Source: Acholoe squamosa
Lineage: Eukaryota > Annelida > Polychaeta > Phyllodocida > Polynoidae
Reading direction: 5' to 3'
Assembly: GCA_949317995.1 (NCBI GenBank)
Contig: OX439045.1
Coordinates: forward strand, 7,851,174 to 7,915,173
DNA: 64,000 nucleotides
Under the pieces are notes generated by a model. That model saw only the letters and a list, made by a program, of their open reading frames with translations. It had not been told where the DNA came from and did no database searches. The position numbers and the translations under genes were made by a program. Each line of letters starts with the position of its first letter. The stretch's first letter is position 1. Of the stretch, positions 11,318 to 22,324 are shown piece by piece.

Positions 11318-13235
11318 GCCTGCACCATGTCTCAATCACAGCTGCTGTGTGAATTACATGCTCCCCTCCATACTGCCTGGAATCAAGCGCTATCTGGAAG
11401 AGAAAATGTGACATTTGACACTCTTCAATACATTTACGGTCATGGCCTGTATAAGCGCCTGGCCGTGGGAACTCATCGATTTCAATCCCACTGGACCCCT
11501 AGAGCTTATTCAAGACCAGCGCTAATTGAGACCCTGACACTTAAACGGGTGATTAATTCAATAACGGATTGAACTTTGTGAAAAAATAGATGCACGGTAC
11601 CGGTACTCTACAAGCACTCCAAAATGTTTCGCTTGTGTATTTGTGTCATTATTTTTTTCCCATTCTCCCTGTTAGGTCCTGTCCATGTAAATATTGATAT
11701 GATTAAGAATGTTAATATTGACAATCATGTACTTAATTTATAAATCTTAGTGACACCTGTTAGTATTAAAGGAAGAACCAGATTCTAATGAAGTATCACT
11801 GCACTGCAAGCAATGATATTAAATATAAATGAACTCTATATTTAGGCATGTTGCATAGATAACTATGTGACTATGTCACTTCTGTGGAGTGTGGTTGATA
11901 TATCATATACTCATAGGCATGTTGCCCCGGCATGTTGCATAGATAGATCTAGTCCTACTATAATTTGACCCAGTCCCACATCCCCAAAACACCTCACCAA
12001 AAGTTCAAAGCCTTGCCACATGTTGCCATTGTTGACAGATCTCATTTAGATTTTAGTCATTATCTGTCACTCACTGTGACACTGAGCAAGTGGATTCAAG
12101 GAAGTTGGTGTATTTTGCACCTTCCTCAGTTCTTACATAGACATCTATCTACATTCACTAACCACAAAATGCACCACTGCACGGCTACAAAATGTCTCTT
12201 CAGCCTGACACAACTAGAAATGTGTGTTACTCTCAGAGAGAGACTTCACTATCTAAACAAGGAAAGGGAAACCACCTTGCTTGACGTGCCTGTGTAGAAT
12301 TATGTAGGTCGTTCCGTCAATCATTCATGTCAAAACACAACTTAGTGACAGCGTACTCCAATGCCGCGTTCCAGCAATCCGTCCTGGACTCTTCAACTCA
12401 CTTCTCCAACTGCTGCCGGGGATGCAATTTGCATTTTCACCTCAGAATCCGCCACTTTCCACTCAAAACATTGTGCTACGAACTTTACTCAGTACCAAGT
12501 TTTTAAGGCTCGCCCACTGCCCAAGGCCGCGCGACTTAATTTTCGTCCCGAAGGTCGGCCGTAAGGATGGTCGTGATTGGTCATTTTAGGGGGGAACCCC
12601 CTCTAAGGGCCAATCAATGCAAGTTTGACAATACACAACCACCAGAAATCTACTCTTTCTTTTTCTCCCTTCTAAAATATTGTACGAAGGAAAGACATAG
12701 GTAAATATGAATAACTGCTTCCATTTAGGCTTTGAGTAACAGTTAAGATATGATTTATTTGGAGAAACCCGTCAGGTGAGTTGACATAGCTCAACTTGTT
12801 GCTCATTATTTAGAGCACGCACCTGCAGAGGGGATTCCCTCTTTTCCATTTTATGACACAAGGTGGCGCCCCATGCTTAACGCTGGTGGCGCCGTCTGAT
12901 GACCATGGTTGGAATAAGAGGCCAGAGATGGGGACGTTCGGATACTTGTACTTAACCAGGGAAGATGTAAAGGGCAGCCTGAAAAAAAAAAAGCTAGTGA
13001 AGTAGAAAGATAGCAGAATGCGATCCCGGGATGCGATCACAGGTGATAGAAAGTGGAGCATAATTATGTGTAGACTGTTTTAACATCGGGAGGGGGAGGG
13101 GCTGGTGAAATTTTGTGCGTGTGGAGCGAAAAATTTTCCATCCTCCTCGCCCTCGGAGGGGTCTGAAATTATCCCGTACCCACTTTTATTCTTAAGTTTT
13201 TCGCTTAAAAGGTGTGAACCCCCCCCCCGCCCCAA
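11318..13235. other. Upstream region of the ARHGAP-like gene; no exon recognised
   Basis: Mostly unique, AT-rich to 12.3 kb. TGCATAGATA and GGCATGTTGC short repeats lie at about 11845-11945. The 12361-12564 stretch is GC-richer and may hold the promoter. No other repeat with a partner was seen. Confidence 0.4.
12460..12640 (-). promoter_or_regulatory. Possible ARHGAP-like promoter area
   Basis: GC-richer island about 1.2 kb upstream of the ARHGAP-like start. It has two convergent CCAAT-type boxes: TGATTGGTC near 12575 and CCAATCA near 12611, around a short inverted repeat of GGGGGAACCCCC type. Placement upstream of the gene is the only functional hint. No TATA box or transcript evidence is visible, and the inverted repeat could be a small element. 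Confidence 0.2.
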
Positions 13236-13241
13236 GAGAGC

Positions 13242-13555
13242 CATACATGCCAACATTTCAGGGGAAAAAACCGGGAGACCCCGGGTATTTCCCAAATGCC
13301 CTATAGGCTATACAGAGTTTATCAAGCATTTTCACAATTTTTGGTATCCTTTGAATGCTTTTCTCAGCCTGAAAATCCCAAGGCATATCAAAATCTGGGA
13401 GATTTTATATGTTTGAAGTGCATAAACCTGTCAAAATCCGGGAGAAGTGTGAAAATCCGGGAGATTTAAGGGGAGAACTTCAATCCGGGAGAAACCATAA
13501 AAAATTGTCAAAATCCGGGAGTCTCCCGGCCAATCCGGGAGTGTTGGCATGTATG
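13242..13555. mobile_element. CATACATGCCAACA TIR element, 6-bp TSD GAGAGC
   Basis: 314-bp element with termini CATACATGCCAACA / TGTTGGCATGTATG and exact GAGAGC flanks (13236-13241, 13556-13561). The inside has five AATCCGGGAG sub-repeats. Elements with these ends are common in marine animal genomes (from memory, no name assigned). Confidence 0.85.
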
Positions 13556-13561
13556 GAGAGC

Positions 13562-14359
13562 TCAGTTATTCTGTTCCCCTCCAAGACACCCCCCCCCATG
13601 TTAAAAAAAACAACAAAAAAAACTGTCTGACAGTTGTGAGGGCCTGGATGGAAAGGGTGGATAAACTATCTTTTGGTCTGCAAAATAAAAAAGAAACAAA
13701 TAGACTATCCACTGGTTGCAAATCTCGGGCCTTATCTCGTCCTTTCACGCCCTCTTAGTCAGGTTCCATGCACTTTTTCCTCTATGTGATGTTTACTTTC
13801 CACTCATATATCAGGCATGGACGCAATCTACCCAGTCTACGAACAGCAAGCTCGCAATGCGTCTTTAGATATCCAGCCGCTTATGACATTAAAAATAATA
13901 AAATAAATTCAAAATAACTGTAATTAACATTTATGGCCAGTGTAGTTCTACGGCGTAGGGACAGTATCACTAGGGTTGTTGTTTTTTTTCAAATTCTATT
14001 AGATCTTGAAGGATGTTATCATGGTTTTAACCCCATCTCTATATTTCTATTTTTAGAACTATAAGGGGCCCCCAGTCGGCAAAGTTCGTAGACCGGGTAG
14101 AAACGTAGTGGGTCCCATATATCTCAATAAACACACATATTTAATCATCCAATGATGTATATGCACTAAGAAGAGTCATTCTACATCCAAATATGTGCAG
14201 ATATAATGTGAGAAATAAATGGGTATTTTGTCAGAAGTCATAGAAGTAAACATTACAAAGAGGGAAAAATGTATAGAACCTGACTAGGAGGTGCGTGAAC
14301 TCACGAGATAATGGAGAGATTTGGTGACTGGTGGAGACTCTATTAATGTTCTTAGGCAA
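13562..14359. other. No gene seen
   Basis: Unique sequence with A-runs at 13600-13620. No exon, RNA gene or repeat partner was recognised. Confidence 0.4.
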
Positions 14360-14800
14360 AATCCCGGGGGGGGGGGCACTCCCTATATGACCCATAGTAA
14401 CCATGTGCGTACAAAAAGTAGAGGGAAAGGGGTACTCTTTAATGGTTTAGGGCGGGTCCGGCCGTATCCGTTAAAAGGGGTACTTTTTTGGGCATTTTGG
14501 GCTAAAAGGTGTAGGTTTTTAGGCCCAAAAACTGAACCAATTTTTCAAAATTGTCAGTGAAGGGGGGGTATATTTTGAGCAGTTTTAATAAATGGTATTA
14601 CATTAAAAGGGGTACATTTTTTTGCAAATAAAGGGTAGTCCCGCCATAAGGGGTATGATTTCTTTCAATTATTTGAGGGAAACCAGCCCATAGGGGGGTG
14701 TTTTATTGAAATTTTGCCCCTCTAAAAGGGGTACCCCTCTCAGGGTGATGTACACACATGGTTTCCATAAATTTAAGAGTGCTCCCCCCCCGGGGGGCAA
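14360..14800. mobile_element. G-run TIR element with AAAAGGGGTA sub-repeats
   Basis: The left end has CCCGGGGGGGGGGGCACTCC and the right end GAGTGCTCCCCCCCCGGGG, so the ends are inverted repeats. The inside carries several AAAAGGGGTAC motifs in both orientations. About 440 bp, non-coding. The element at 16168-16607 has the same G-run/CACTC(C/T)CTAT architecture with different internal repeats. Confidence 0.7.
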
Positions 14801-15404
14801 AATATACTCAGAACACTTGTCCCTATAAATAATAAGTGATTCTTGATTCCAGAACTTCTGGGGTCTTGACCCGGGGGTCTTGAATCACCTTCTGGCGGAA
14901 GGGGACTAAGAGAGAGAAGGAAGGAGGGGGATGGAGAAAAGGGAGAAATCATTTTCTTGGTCTGCCCTAATAATTTTTATTCATTTGTCAGTGGACAGAT
15001 CCCCACGTTAATGTGTGTTTACTTGCTCCAGTAAATCCATTAATTTTTGTTGACTTTCACTCCCTGCAATCACTTGAACAGTGTTTCGGGACACGCTCAC
15101 TCCCAGATTACCTCCGATTACCCAAACAGTCGCTTCACGAACGAGCCCGGATGGTGGTTGTTTTGGAGAATCCACATTTCTTCAACCAGTTTGCCAAAGG
15201 GAATGTTTCCAGCGCCCTGCATGCACGTAGAGATTCTCAGACAACAAACTTCACCTCCAAACATCGGTAACACCCAGGTATTTTCACATTTCATCCATTT
15301 GCCCTAATTTAAGGTAGATTTATCGGAATGTCTACTGTGTTTTGGGCGGGGTATGGGCGCTTGACTTGGCTGTCAGTGCAGTTTGGCAGTGTCAAAAAAG
15401 TGAC
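14801..15404. other. No gene seen
   Basis: Unique sequence with a purine-rich AGAGAGAAGGAAGG stretch at 14910. The open frames at 15013-15307 have no recognisable homology or splice framework. Confidence 0.4.
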
Positions 15405-15407
15405 TTA

Positions 15408-15735
15408 GGGAGTGGTCATTATTTATCAACAGGGGGGGGTGGTGGGTTTTCATGCGGACGCGCGGATATTTTTTACGCCCCCCCCCCCCCTCGACAGCAG
15501 TCAAAATTTTTTGCGCCCCCCCCCCCGCGCCGGAGGCGCGGAGAGTTTTCGCGCCCCTCTTTGATCTATAGTAGCGCTCGGGCTTTTTTTGCTAAAAAGA
15601 GGGTGAATTTTTTTAGCCCCCCCCCTCAAGAGGGGTCAAAATTTTTTTAGCCCCCCCCTCGGGAGGGGTCTGAAAATTTTACGCCCCCCCTCAAACCCTC
15701 CCTCCCCCCCCTGTTGATAAATAATGACCACTCCC
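15408..15735. mobile_element. GGGAGTG MITE, copy 2, TSD TTA
   Basis: 328 bp with near-perfect termini GGGAGTGGTCATTATTTATC / GATAAATAATGACCACTCCC. TTA lies at 15405-15407 and 15736-15738. The interior has C-runs and GGGGTCAAAATTTTTT repeats. Three-base TTA duplications suggest PIF/Harbinger mobilisation. Confidence 0.85.
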
Positions 15736-16167
15736 TTATGCTAGACTTTAGAGGCAGCCAGGGTTCAGATTTGTCATGTGATGGTGTTTTTGATATGTTG
15801 ATTTACCTAAAAGTCTTTCAGAGAACACCAACAGTGTAGGGTTACTTGCAAAATACTTTAGGTTCACCGTAGTTATGACAATTAGAGACTAAATAATAAT
15901 GTTGGGCTGTTGACATGTCGACTGAGTCTGAGGAACATAGGCCTAGACTCTAGTCACATGTACACATGTACATACAGTTGGTAAGTTGGCCTATATCATC
16001 GCATATCATCATGTACTGCTTGTCAAAGTATGATGCTAATATGCCAAGGTTTGGTTGATATATAGAAACCATGCAAGCCCTGCATTTATTATTGTGGCTA
16101 AAATTTTAGTCTAGCCTAGGGAAAAGAGTCTATCAACATATTGATTTTTGTAGGGAGACACTCATAC

Positions 16168-16607
16168 CCGGGGGGGGGGGGCACTCTCTATGTAATGTAT
16201 ACACATATGTGCGACTGGCAAGGGTACTTTTTCAAGGAAAAGTCCCTAGCAAGCCTCCTGTTTCAGCCACAAATAACCCTAGCAAGGGTCTACATTTGAG
16301 CAAAATGTCCGTAGCAAGGGTCAACTTTAAGCAAAATACCCCGATTTATGCAGGAAATTTTGAAATTTTCTTGGACATCAGCACAGTTTTCATGAAAATA
16401 GCATGAACCAAATTCAATTTTCTCCCCAATCACTGTAAATTTAAGATATTTTGAAACAAATCCAGGATTATTGAGTCAAAAGTGCTCTAGCAAGGGTAGG
16501 CTTTTGAAGAAAATCCCCGTGAGTGAGTGCCCTAGCAAGGGTAAGGGTTGTGGTGGGTTCAGCCACACACACATATCAAAAAAATTGAAGTGCCCCCCCC
16601 CCCGGGG
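16168..16607. mobile_element. G-run TIR element with CTAGCAAGGGT sub-repeats
   Basis: Ends CCCGGGGGGGGGGGGCACTC and AAGTGCCCCCCCCCCCCGGGG. Six or more AGCAAGGGT units lie inside at 25-40 bp spacing. The motif resembles the inverse of the TGACCCTTGCTGAGAGGG satellite unit at 5315-5950. Confidence 0.7.
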
Positions 16608-16739
16608 ACTCCAACAGTACTACGGGTATTGCACAATACAGATAACCAGTGCTTCGTATGTGATATTGGTAGTAAAGGGGAGGGGCATGTACAGTGACTT
16701 CACATGGCTGAAGACTGACAGTGATACATGGTACGGCAT

Positions 16740-16930
16740 ATAGGCTATTTAGGTGCGGCTTATAACACACAAGGATGGCTCCGGGGGATGGCTCCAGCTG
16801 CGTCTTATAGAATAGAATAGTCCCAAAGTCAGGGTGCACCATATAAGGGTATGTTACATTTGATTAATCCCAAACTTCTCAAAATGAAAGTCAGGGTACA
16901 CCATATATTCGAGGTGCCAACTCTGCCCTG
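16740..16930. mobile_element. Type-B fragments
   Basis: GTGCGGCTTATAAC, TGCGTCTTATAG and two AGTCAGGGTRCACCATATA units. Truncated copies without clear ends. Confidence 0.5.
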
Positions 16931-16972
16931 CCAGGTATACCTACCCTAACTTCTCACATTTAAGTTGCAGAT

Positions 16973-17216
16973 ACCGTAATCTCCCGCGTATAAGGCGCGT
17001 CTTATACGCCAAACAAAATGCTGCTGGGTCTTATACGTGGGAGGTAAATTGCCTTGAGTTTGGGGTGCGCCTTATAGGGGGGTACCTTAACTATAGAACA
17101 CTACTACATTAACAAAAATCTGCTCTCAGAGGTGCGCCTTATACGTTATAACAGACCTCCCTGAGTTGGGGGTGCGCCTTATAGGCGAGGTGCGCCTTAT
17201 ACGCGAGAGATTACAG
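16973..17216. mobile_element. Type-A MITE
   Basis: Termini TACCGTAATCTCCCGCGTAT and CGCGAGAGATTACAGTA. The interior has four TGCGCCTTATA sub-repeats. About 88% similar by eye to the copy at 22762-23007, including GGTCTTATACGTGGGAGG. Confidence 0.85.
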
Positions 17217-17483
17217 TAGTTTGAGAACCAGACCCAAGTGGGTGGAGGGAGGATGGTGGTTAGGGGTTAGATCCGACACATACCAAATATTTTCCCAATT
17301 TCCCAAGCATCTCAATCTCTAAATGTCTGGAGCCCGGGTCTGGAGACCCAGGACTTCCTGATTAGACTGGCTCTACCTGCCAGGCAGGATGCAATGTAGT
17401 TTTTTCGCCATTAATATAGAACTTTAATAGCTGTCAGGGGCATACACTGCTATCGATCCTGCTCTGTCCGTTCTGGGCTATAC

Positions 17484-17580
17484 CTACCGTAAAAGCCTGT
17501 GTACAAGCCACACCCACGTATAACTATAAGCTTCATGCCTAACTTTTGATATCAGGGATTTTCAAGTTCCTAAGCCTGGA
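17484..17580. mobile_element. Type-B fragment
   Basis: Begins TACCGTAAAAGCCTGTGTAC and has AAGCCACACC; the right end is missing. Confidence 0.5.
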
Positions 17581-17656
17581 CATTACTATATATGGAAAGC
17601 TTATATTTTAGGGGTTGAGTGTTCTAATTGAGCTTTTCGGGAATATCCCTGAAGCG

Positions 17657-17800
17657 CAGGGGCGTAGGAAAAGGGGGGGCCCGGGCCCCCCCAATAATGA
17701 AGAGGTTCCCTATATAAGCCTATATAAAAATATAGCGGGCCCTCCCAACCGAGACCCCTGGGCCCCCCCCCCCAATAAAAATTTGCTTCCTAAGCCCCTG
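17657..17800. mobile_element. CAGGGGCGTAGGAA TIR element, 10-bp TSD
   Basis: 144 bp with ends CAGGGGCGTAGGAA / TTCCTAAGCCCCTG. Exact CCCTGAAGCG lies at 17647-17656 and 17801-17810. A 10-bp duplication is longer than hAT's usual 8. A larger relative is at 43023-43389. Confidence 0.85.
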
Positions 17801-18109
17801 CCCTGAAGCGGCACCAGATGCATGGAAATTTCAATTTTAGTGCTAATCTATAGCATCAAGACTCGGGTACTAAACAACTGTACCAGATTGCACCATTTGG
17901 CCTCTAGATGTTCAAAAATTTCTTGGGCTCCTGGGGGATGCCCCCCCCAGACCCCCATTATATTCACAAACATCCTTTTCCAAGTGTATCTTGTGCCCTT
18001 GAATACCCTATATTGAGACTTCAAAAATCTTCCTACATTTGGGCGATTTTCAAATCACATCCCTGATAAGGTGCGGCTTATATGCCGAGTTTGAGGGTAC
18101 ACATCGATA

Positions 18110-18345
18110 TATCATGGCCATTGGTCAGCATGATGCATGAATGCAGTCCGGGTGAGTAACTTGCCAGGACTACATTCATGCATCATGCAGACCCTACGGG
18201 GTCAATACACAAACTCCTGGAGGGTCGGCATGATGCACCAATAACATGCTGGCGAGCAGACTCACCAGCACTTCATTGGTGCATCATGACGACCAATGTT
18301 CGTGATGCATTAATGCCTCAGCGGCCCGTAACGGGTTAAGCGTTT
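18110..18345. mobile_element. Palindromic GCATCATG MITE copy
   Basis: Contains CATGGCCATTGGTCAGCATG, GGTGAGTAACTTGCCAGG, CACTTCATTGGTGCATCATG and the right end CAGCGGCCCGTAACGGGTTA. Typical order of the family. Confidence 0.85.
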
Positions 18346-18434
18346 AACTGACTCTAAAATGGTGAAAAATTGGTCTTTTTCTAGTCTGAAAAAAAGCACC
18401 AAAAAGGGGAAGGGGCCCTTATTATGTCGAATAC

Positions 18435-18500
18435 GGTACCTTAAACTCTCTCATATAAGCTGCACCTTTGTATAAGCCGCACCCTGAAAGGAAGGCTCTA
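18435..18500. mobile_element. Type-B fragment
   Basis: GGTACCTTAAACTCTCTCAT then AAGCTGCACC and AAGCCGCACC. The right end is lost. Confidence 0.5.
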
Positions 18501-18664
18501 AGCCTATTCAGTGTCACCCACTGTTATGATATCCCCGGTCCACTTCTGGTTTGTATCTAATTATAGTAACTGATTCAGACTTAGCGTTTTAATACTACAA
18601 ACACAGTAGTGGAGGAAGAGAGCTTGTTACGTGCACTTTGGACTTGTGTGTCTCTGTGGTATTC

Positions 18665-18893
18665 TACTGTAATCTCCCGCGTATAACACGCACGTCGCAT
18701 ATAAGGCTCACCCCGAGTTGAAGGAAATGCTATAAGGTGCACCTGGGGCTCGATTTTGAAGAAGTTAGTACTGTTCTATAGGGAAACTACCCAGTCTATA
18801 AGTCACACCTAGACTTTGGGCTGATTCTATAAGGGACAGGGGGGTCAAATTCACATATAAGACGCGCCTTATATACGGGAGATTTACAGTATC
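18665..18893. mobile_element. Type-A MITE
   Basis: Ends TACTGTAATCTCCCGCGTAT and ACGGGAGATTTACAGTA. Contains the shared core GTACTGTTCTATAGGGAAA. Confidence 0.8.
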
Positions 18894-19216
18894 CATTTGA
18901 TTCCTGCCACAAATCATGGTAGGTGTGGTTTATACAAGCTTATATACCCATAGTTTACATATCAAACCATGAAAGGATATAATGGGTGTGTGACAACTAA
19001 ACTTTTTCCTGCTTTTACAAGTGTAGGCATACTGGCATAAAAAGATAACTGAAATTAGCAAATTTCTTTTTGTGCTGCTGACCTTGGTTATTTCTCGACT
19101 AAAACAAAATGCTGACATGGCAGGGATACATTAGACATTAAGTAAACAAAAGAAAAAACTAATTAGTAATTAGATACTTTTGTACCTTGCATATATGGCA
19201 CAGCTTATGCATAAAA

Positions 19217-19438
19217 CTACTGTAATCTCCCGCGTATAAGACGTGTCTTATACACCACTCAGATGTCTACTGCAGCCTATATAGCCTTCCAAAAGAGGGG
19301 GTGCGTCTTATAGGCGGGGTACTTTTACTATAGAACAGTACTATACCTTCAAAATCAAGCCCCAGATACACCTCATTCTCTTCAACTCAGGGTGCGTCTT
19401 AAACGTAGGATGCGTCTTTTACGTGGGAGATTACGGTA
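19217..19438. mobile_element. Type-A MITE
   Basis: Ends TACTGTAATCTCCCGCGTAT and ACGTGGGAGATTACGGTA. The core TTTTACTATAGAACAGTACT is in the opposite orientation to the copy at 18665. Confidence 0.85.
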
Positions 19439-19664
19439 GCACTTGCTTCATTGTACAAGACCACTTAAAGTCAAGATGGGCAGTATATGAGGGTATTAGA
19501 TTAGAACTGAAATCAACCTTCATTTTCACCTGAAATATTTCTGTGGATATCAAGGTGCACCTTATAACATGCATGTAGGCTCGCCATGAACCCAAGGTAC
19601 CGCGGTATTTCAGACCATCCCAGATTGATCCAAAAGTTTCCTATCGTCAAACCCACGGACACTG

Positions 19665-19845
19665 TGGTTTTGAAATATATTTATATAATAATAGACTCTC
19701 AACCAAAGCTTTGAAAACAACAATGATACAATAACAGAAACCAAAACAGTTATCGGCCCATTGTTTTATACCACCTACACTAACCACTCCTTCCGATTTT
19801 CCCCACGACATCCCCCGCAATGTATATAATTAGAGCACCGTAACA
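19665..19845 (-). repeat. Dispersed repeat, inverse copy of 7570-7760
   Basis: Reverse-complement match ending GCAATGTATATAATTAGAGC. It sits next to a type-B start (GCACCGTAACAACCTGCATA) at about 19838. Confidence 0.75.
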
Positions 19846-19924
19846 ACCTGCATATACGCCGCACCCTCAAATCAGCTGCACCCTCACTTTGGGGAAAAGC
19901 TATAAGCCCCACCCATGGCCTGAA

Positions 19925-20010
19925 TTGGTTGGCATTCCTTCCTATTGGCTGAAAGCGGGTCCGGAGCTGGTTCTGGTGACATGCACTGATAATAACTGTT
20001 ATACCACGAT
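19925..20010 (+). repeat. Dispersed repeat shared with 26550-26610
   Basis: TATTGGCTGAAAGCGGGTCC and GGAGCTGGTTCTGGTGAC recur at 26558-26605 with small changes (TGGCTGGAAGCGGGTCTGG). Class unknown. Confidence 0.7.
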
Positions 20011-20116
20011 TTCTGGCTTACACAGTGCTTTTTGGGGTCTATTCCCATCCACATATCTGTCGATATTGCACACCCTGTAGGCTGTAACATCAATTTTGGA
20101 AGGCGTGAGGTTATCC

Positions 20117-20206
20117 TGGATAACAGCACGCCTTACATGGATAACAGCACGCCTTACATGGATAACAGCACGCCTTACATGGATGACAGCACGCCTTCCA
20201 AATCAT
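20117..20206 (+). repeat. 21-bp tandem repeat x 4
   Basis: Four copies of GGATAACAGCACGCCTTACAT minus its last base, the last copy diverged (GGATGACAGCACGCCTTCCA). Similar in plan to the GGATAACATGCCTCCTTACA pair at 33810-33850 next to the second composite element. Confidence 0.9.
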
Positions 20207-20215
20207 ATAGGGTAA

Positions 20216-21388
20216 AGTGACCATGAGTCGTCCACCTGGGCCTCTTTACAACCTATTAGTTATTCTAGGATCTTTGCAATAGTGGGAAAACTTGCAGGGG
20301 TCATCTAAAAATGGATATAAATATTACCAAGATGTCTTACTCTTTCCATCCAGCAATGTTACAACTTTCATACCCATAGTCATGGAGCTCTTTGAGCACC
20401 CATTATTTAATAGATGTGAATTTTCTTTCATCAGTACCATGAGTCGGCCACTGTGGTACCTTGAGTCAGCCACATCATAAAATGACTCAACTAATTCCTA
20501 GTAAAGAGTGTACTTTTGAAGCAATACAAGGAAAACGTTTATTCCCAGCTGACTGACATTGGTCAGAGTGTTTCTGTAATGATTTTACAAATTACAATGC
20601 TGATTAACACTGTTCCTTGGGTGAACATAAATTATAGCAAACTTATCCCCATTTATCCGCTGTCCGTCATTTCAAAGTGGCTGTCAATCTATCAGAAGAC
20701 CCCTCTACCTAATTGGTAGAATAAAGTTAATTTTGTTGAAAAATAATGGATAGTGCTAGATTCACTTTCCCAAAGATGGAAAGATAGCAGATGTTACAGC
20801 TCAACATATTCTAGCTGTATAAATAACTTAGAAACCAATGAAATGGTAACTACTAAGTTCATTTTTGACCAAATGCAATAGTGGCCGACTCAAGGTACAT
20901 GTATAGTGGCCGACTCAAGGTACCTGTGTTTCTCAAAGACACCTTGGGTCAGTCTTATCATACCATGAGTCAACTTTGACAGAGCAGATTGTTGACTTTT
21001 GTACTGAACACTATAAAAGGAATAATTTCAAGTTAAATGATGTTTGACAGAGTATGAATGCAATGCTTTATTTCAATTTTAGTTAGGTTTAACTCTGTTA
21101 CTTGGTCAATATATCATTATCACTAATCTATCATTTTGTTGCTGGAAAATCATCAGAAACCTTTATCTTACTTCAAGAATAATTGACAAACTCTAGTGTC
21201 ACCCAGAGCTCCAGGAATGTACTAGACTTATATTCCAAAAGATGCTTAGATAGCTTATAGCATATCTTGCCATATAGCACCAGTGCAAATAGCTTAGAAT
21301 CCACTAATATATTCATTAACAATTTCATTTTGGGCCCAACACCAAGCAAAATGGCCGACTCAAGGTACCTGGACGACTCAAGGTCACT
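20216..21388. mobile_element. 1.17-kb TIR element with CGACTCAAGGTACC repeats
   Basis: Ends AGTGACCATGAGTCGTCCA and TGGACGACTCAAGGTCACT are inverted repeats with one mismatch. Inside, GGCCGACTCAAGGTAC or its complement recurs at about 20436, 20880, 20907 and 21352. The flanking TA on each side (GGTA-A, C-TA) is suggestive of a TA duplication but is one base off. No transposase frame was found. Confidence 0.7.
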
Positions 21389-21397
21389 CTACTCTAT

Positions 21398-22185
21398 TAC
21401 ATGTTAAAACCCACGAAATTTTCCAGGCCAGGGTAGGGATCGAACCTGCAGTCTCACATCCCAAATCCAACTCCCTATGCACTGCGCCACAGGGACTGAC
21501 GAGATACGCTCGGTTCGAACCAAATCTGGATATGATACAAAGCCGTGTGCGCTGTCGCTGTCCGCTGCCGGGCGACGAGGTGAATTATACACAAACATAA
21601 CCGCGACATGCAGTCAACAGAGAAGGCGCGGTGGCCTAGCGGTTAGCACTTTGCGCTCAGCCGTGAGAGGTACATGGATCGCGCCCCGGTCCGGGCGCAT
21701 CTTTTTTCGCCGTGTGCGCTGTCGCTGTCCGCTGCCGGGCGACGAGGTGTATTATACACAAACATAACCGCGAGAAGCATCTTTTTTCGCCGTGTGAGCT
21801 GTCCGCTGCCGGCGAGGAGGTGTATTTTATACACAAACATAACAGCGAGACGCATTGAAATCTTTCGCCTTGTGCCGCTGCCTGTCCAAGCCGAGACCGG
21901 GGCTGTCGCTGTCCGCTGCCGGGCACTGAGGTGTATGTACCTGTGTACACACAATGGCTGGCATCGAGTCCCGGGGAGGGGGAATAATTTTTGTTTTCAA
22001 CTTGAATTTATTGGTATAATATTGATTATTTATTGGTTTCGTGGTATAAAATAAGTAGACAATGGATAACTCATGACTTGTGTGTGTTAGCAAAGGCTAA
22101 TAACACTCGGCCTACGGCCTCGTGTCATTATCCTTCACTAACACACACGCGTCATGAGTTATCCATTGATTACTTGTTCAATAAC
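21398..22185. mobile_element. Composite element with two tRNA-like modules and a hairpin, copy 1
   Basis: Order: minus-strand tRNA-like module (21430-21500; B-box GGTTCGATCCC, A-box TGGCGCAGTGCATAGG on the minus strand), plus-strand tRNA-like module (21627-21705; A-box TGGCCTAGCGGTTAGC), three tandem copies of a CGCTGTCCGCTGCCGGGCGA block, then a long hairpin (22060-22180; ATGGATAACTCATGAC against GTCATGAGTTATCCAT). The same parts occur in reverse order and orientation at 33200-33785. Confidence 0.75.
21627..21705 (+). other. tRNA-derived module (not a functional tRNA)
   Basis: GGTGGCCTAGCGGTTAGCAC is a good A-box/D-arm, followed by TTTGCGCTCAGC and a degraded B-box region around GGATCGCGCCCC. 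Acceptor arms do not pair, so a tRNA-derived pol III promoter is likelier than a working tRNA. Confidence 0.6.
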
Positions 22186-22189
22186 ATGG

Positions 22190-22315
22190 GACCAGCATGT
22201 CCCTGGAAGTGGGTGTTACCCAGGGACAAGGTACCCATCATGGTATGTCCTGTCAGTGGGGTTTACCTCAACCAGCAAAATTCAAAATGGTAGACCCACA
22301 GGACGATACTAAGCC
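22190..22315 (+). repeat. Dispersed repeat shared with 26612-26945
   Basis: AACATGGGACCAGCATGTCC through GGTGTTACCCAGGGACAAGG and CCTCAACCAGCAAAATTCAA is nearly identical to 26612-26683 plus 26857-26945. That second copy is interrupted by a TIR element, so this locus is its empty site. Confidence 0.9.
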
Positions 22316-22324
22316 CTATAGTCT

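Noticed and set aside
21477-22093. Several overlapping frames of about 100 codons with Arg-rich products
   Set aside because: They arise from repeated CGCTGTCCGCTGCCGGGCGA blocks of the composite element on both strands.
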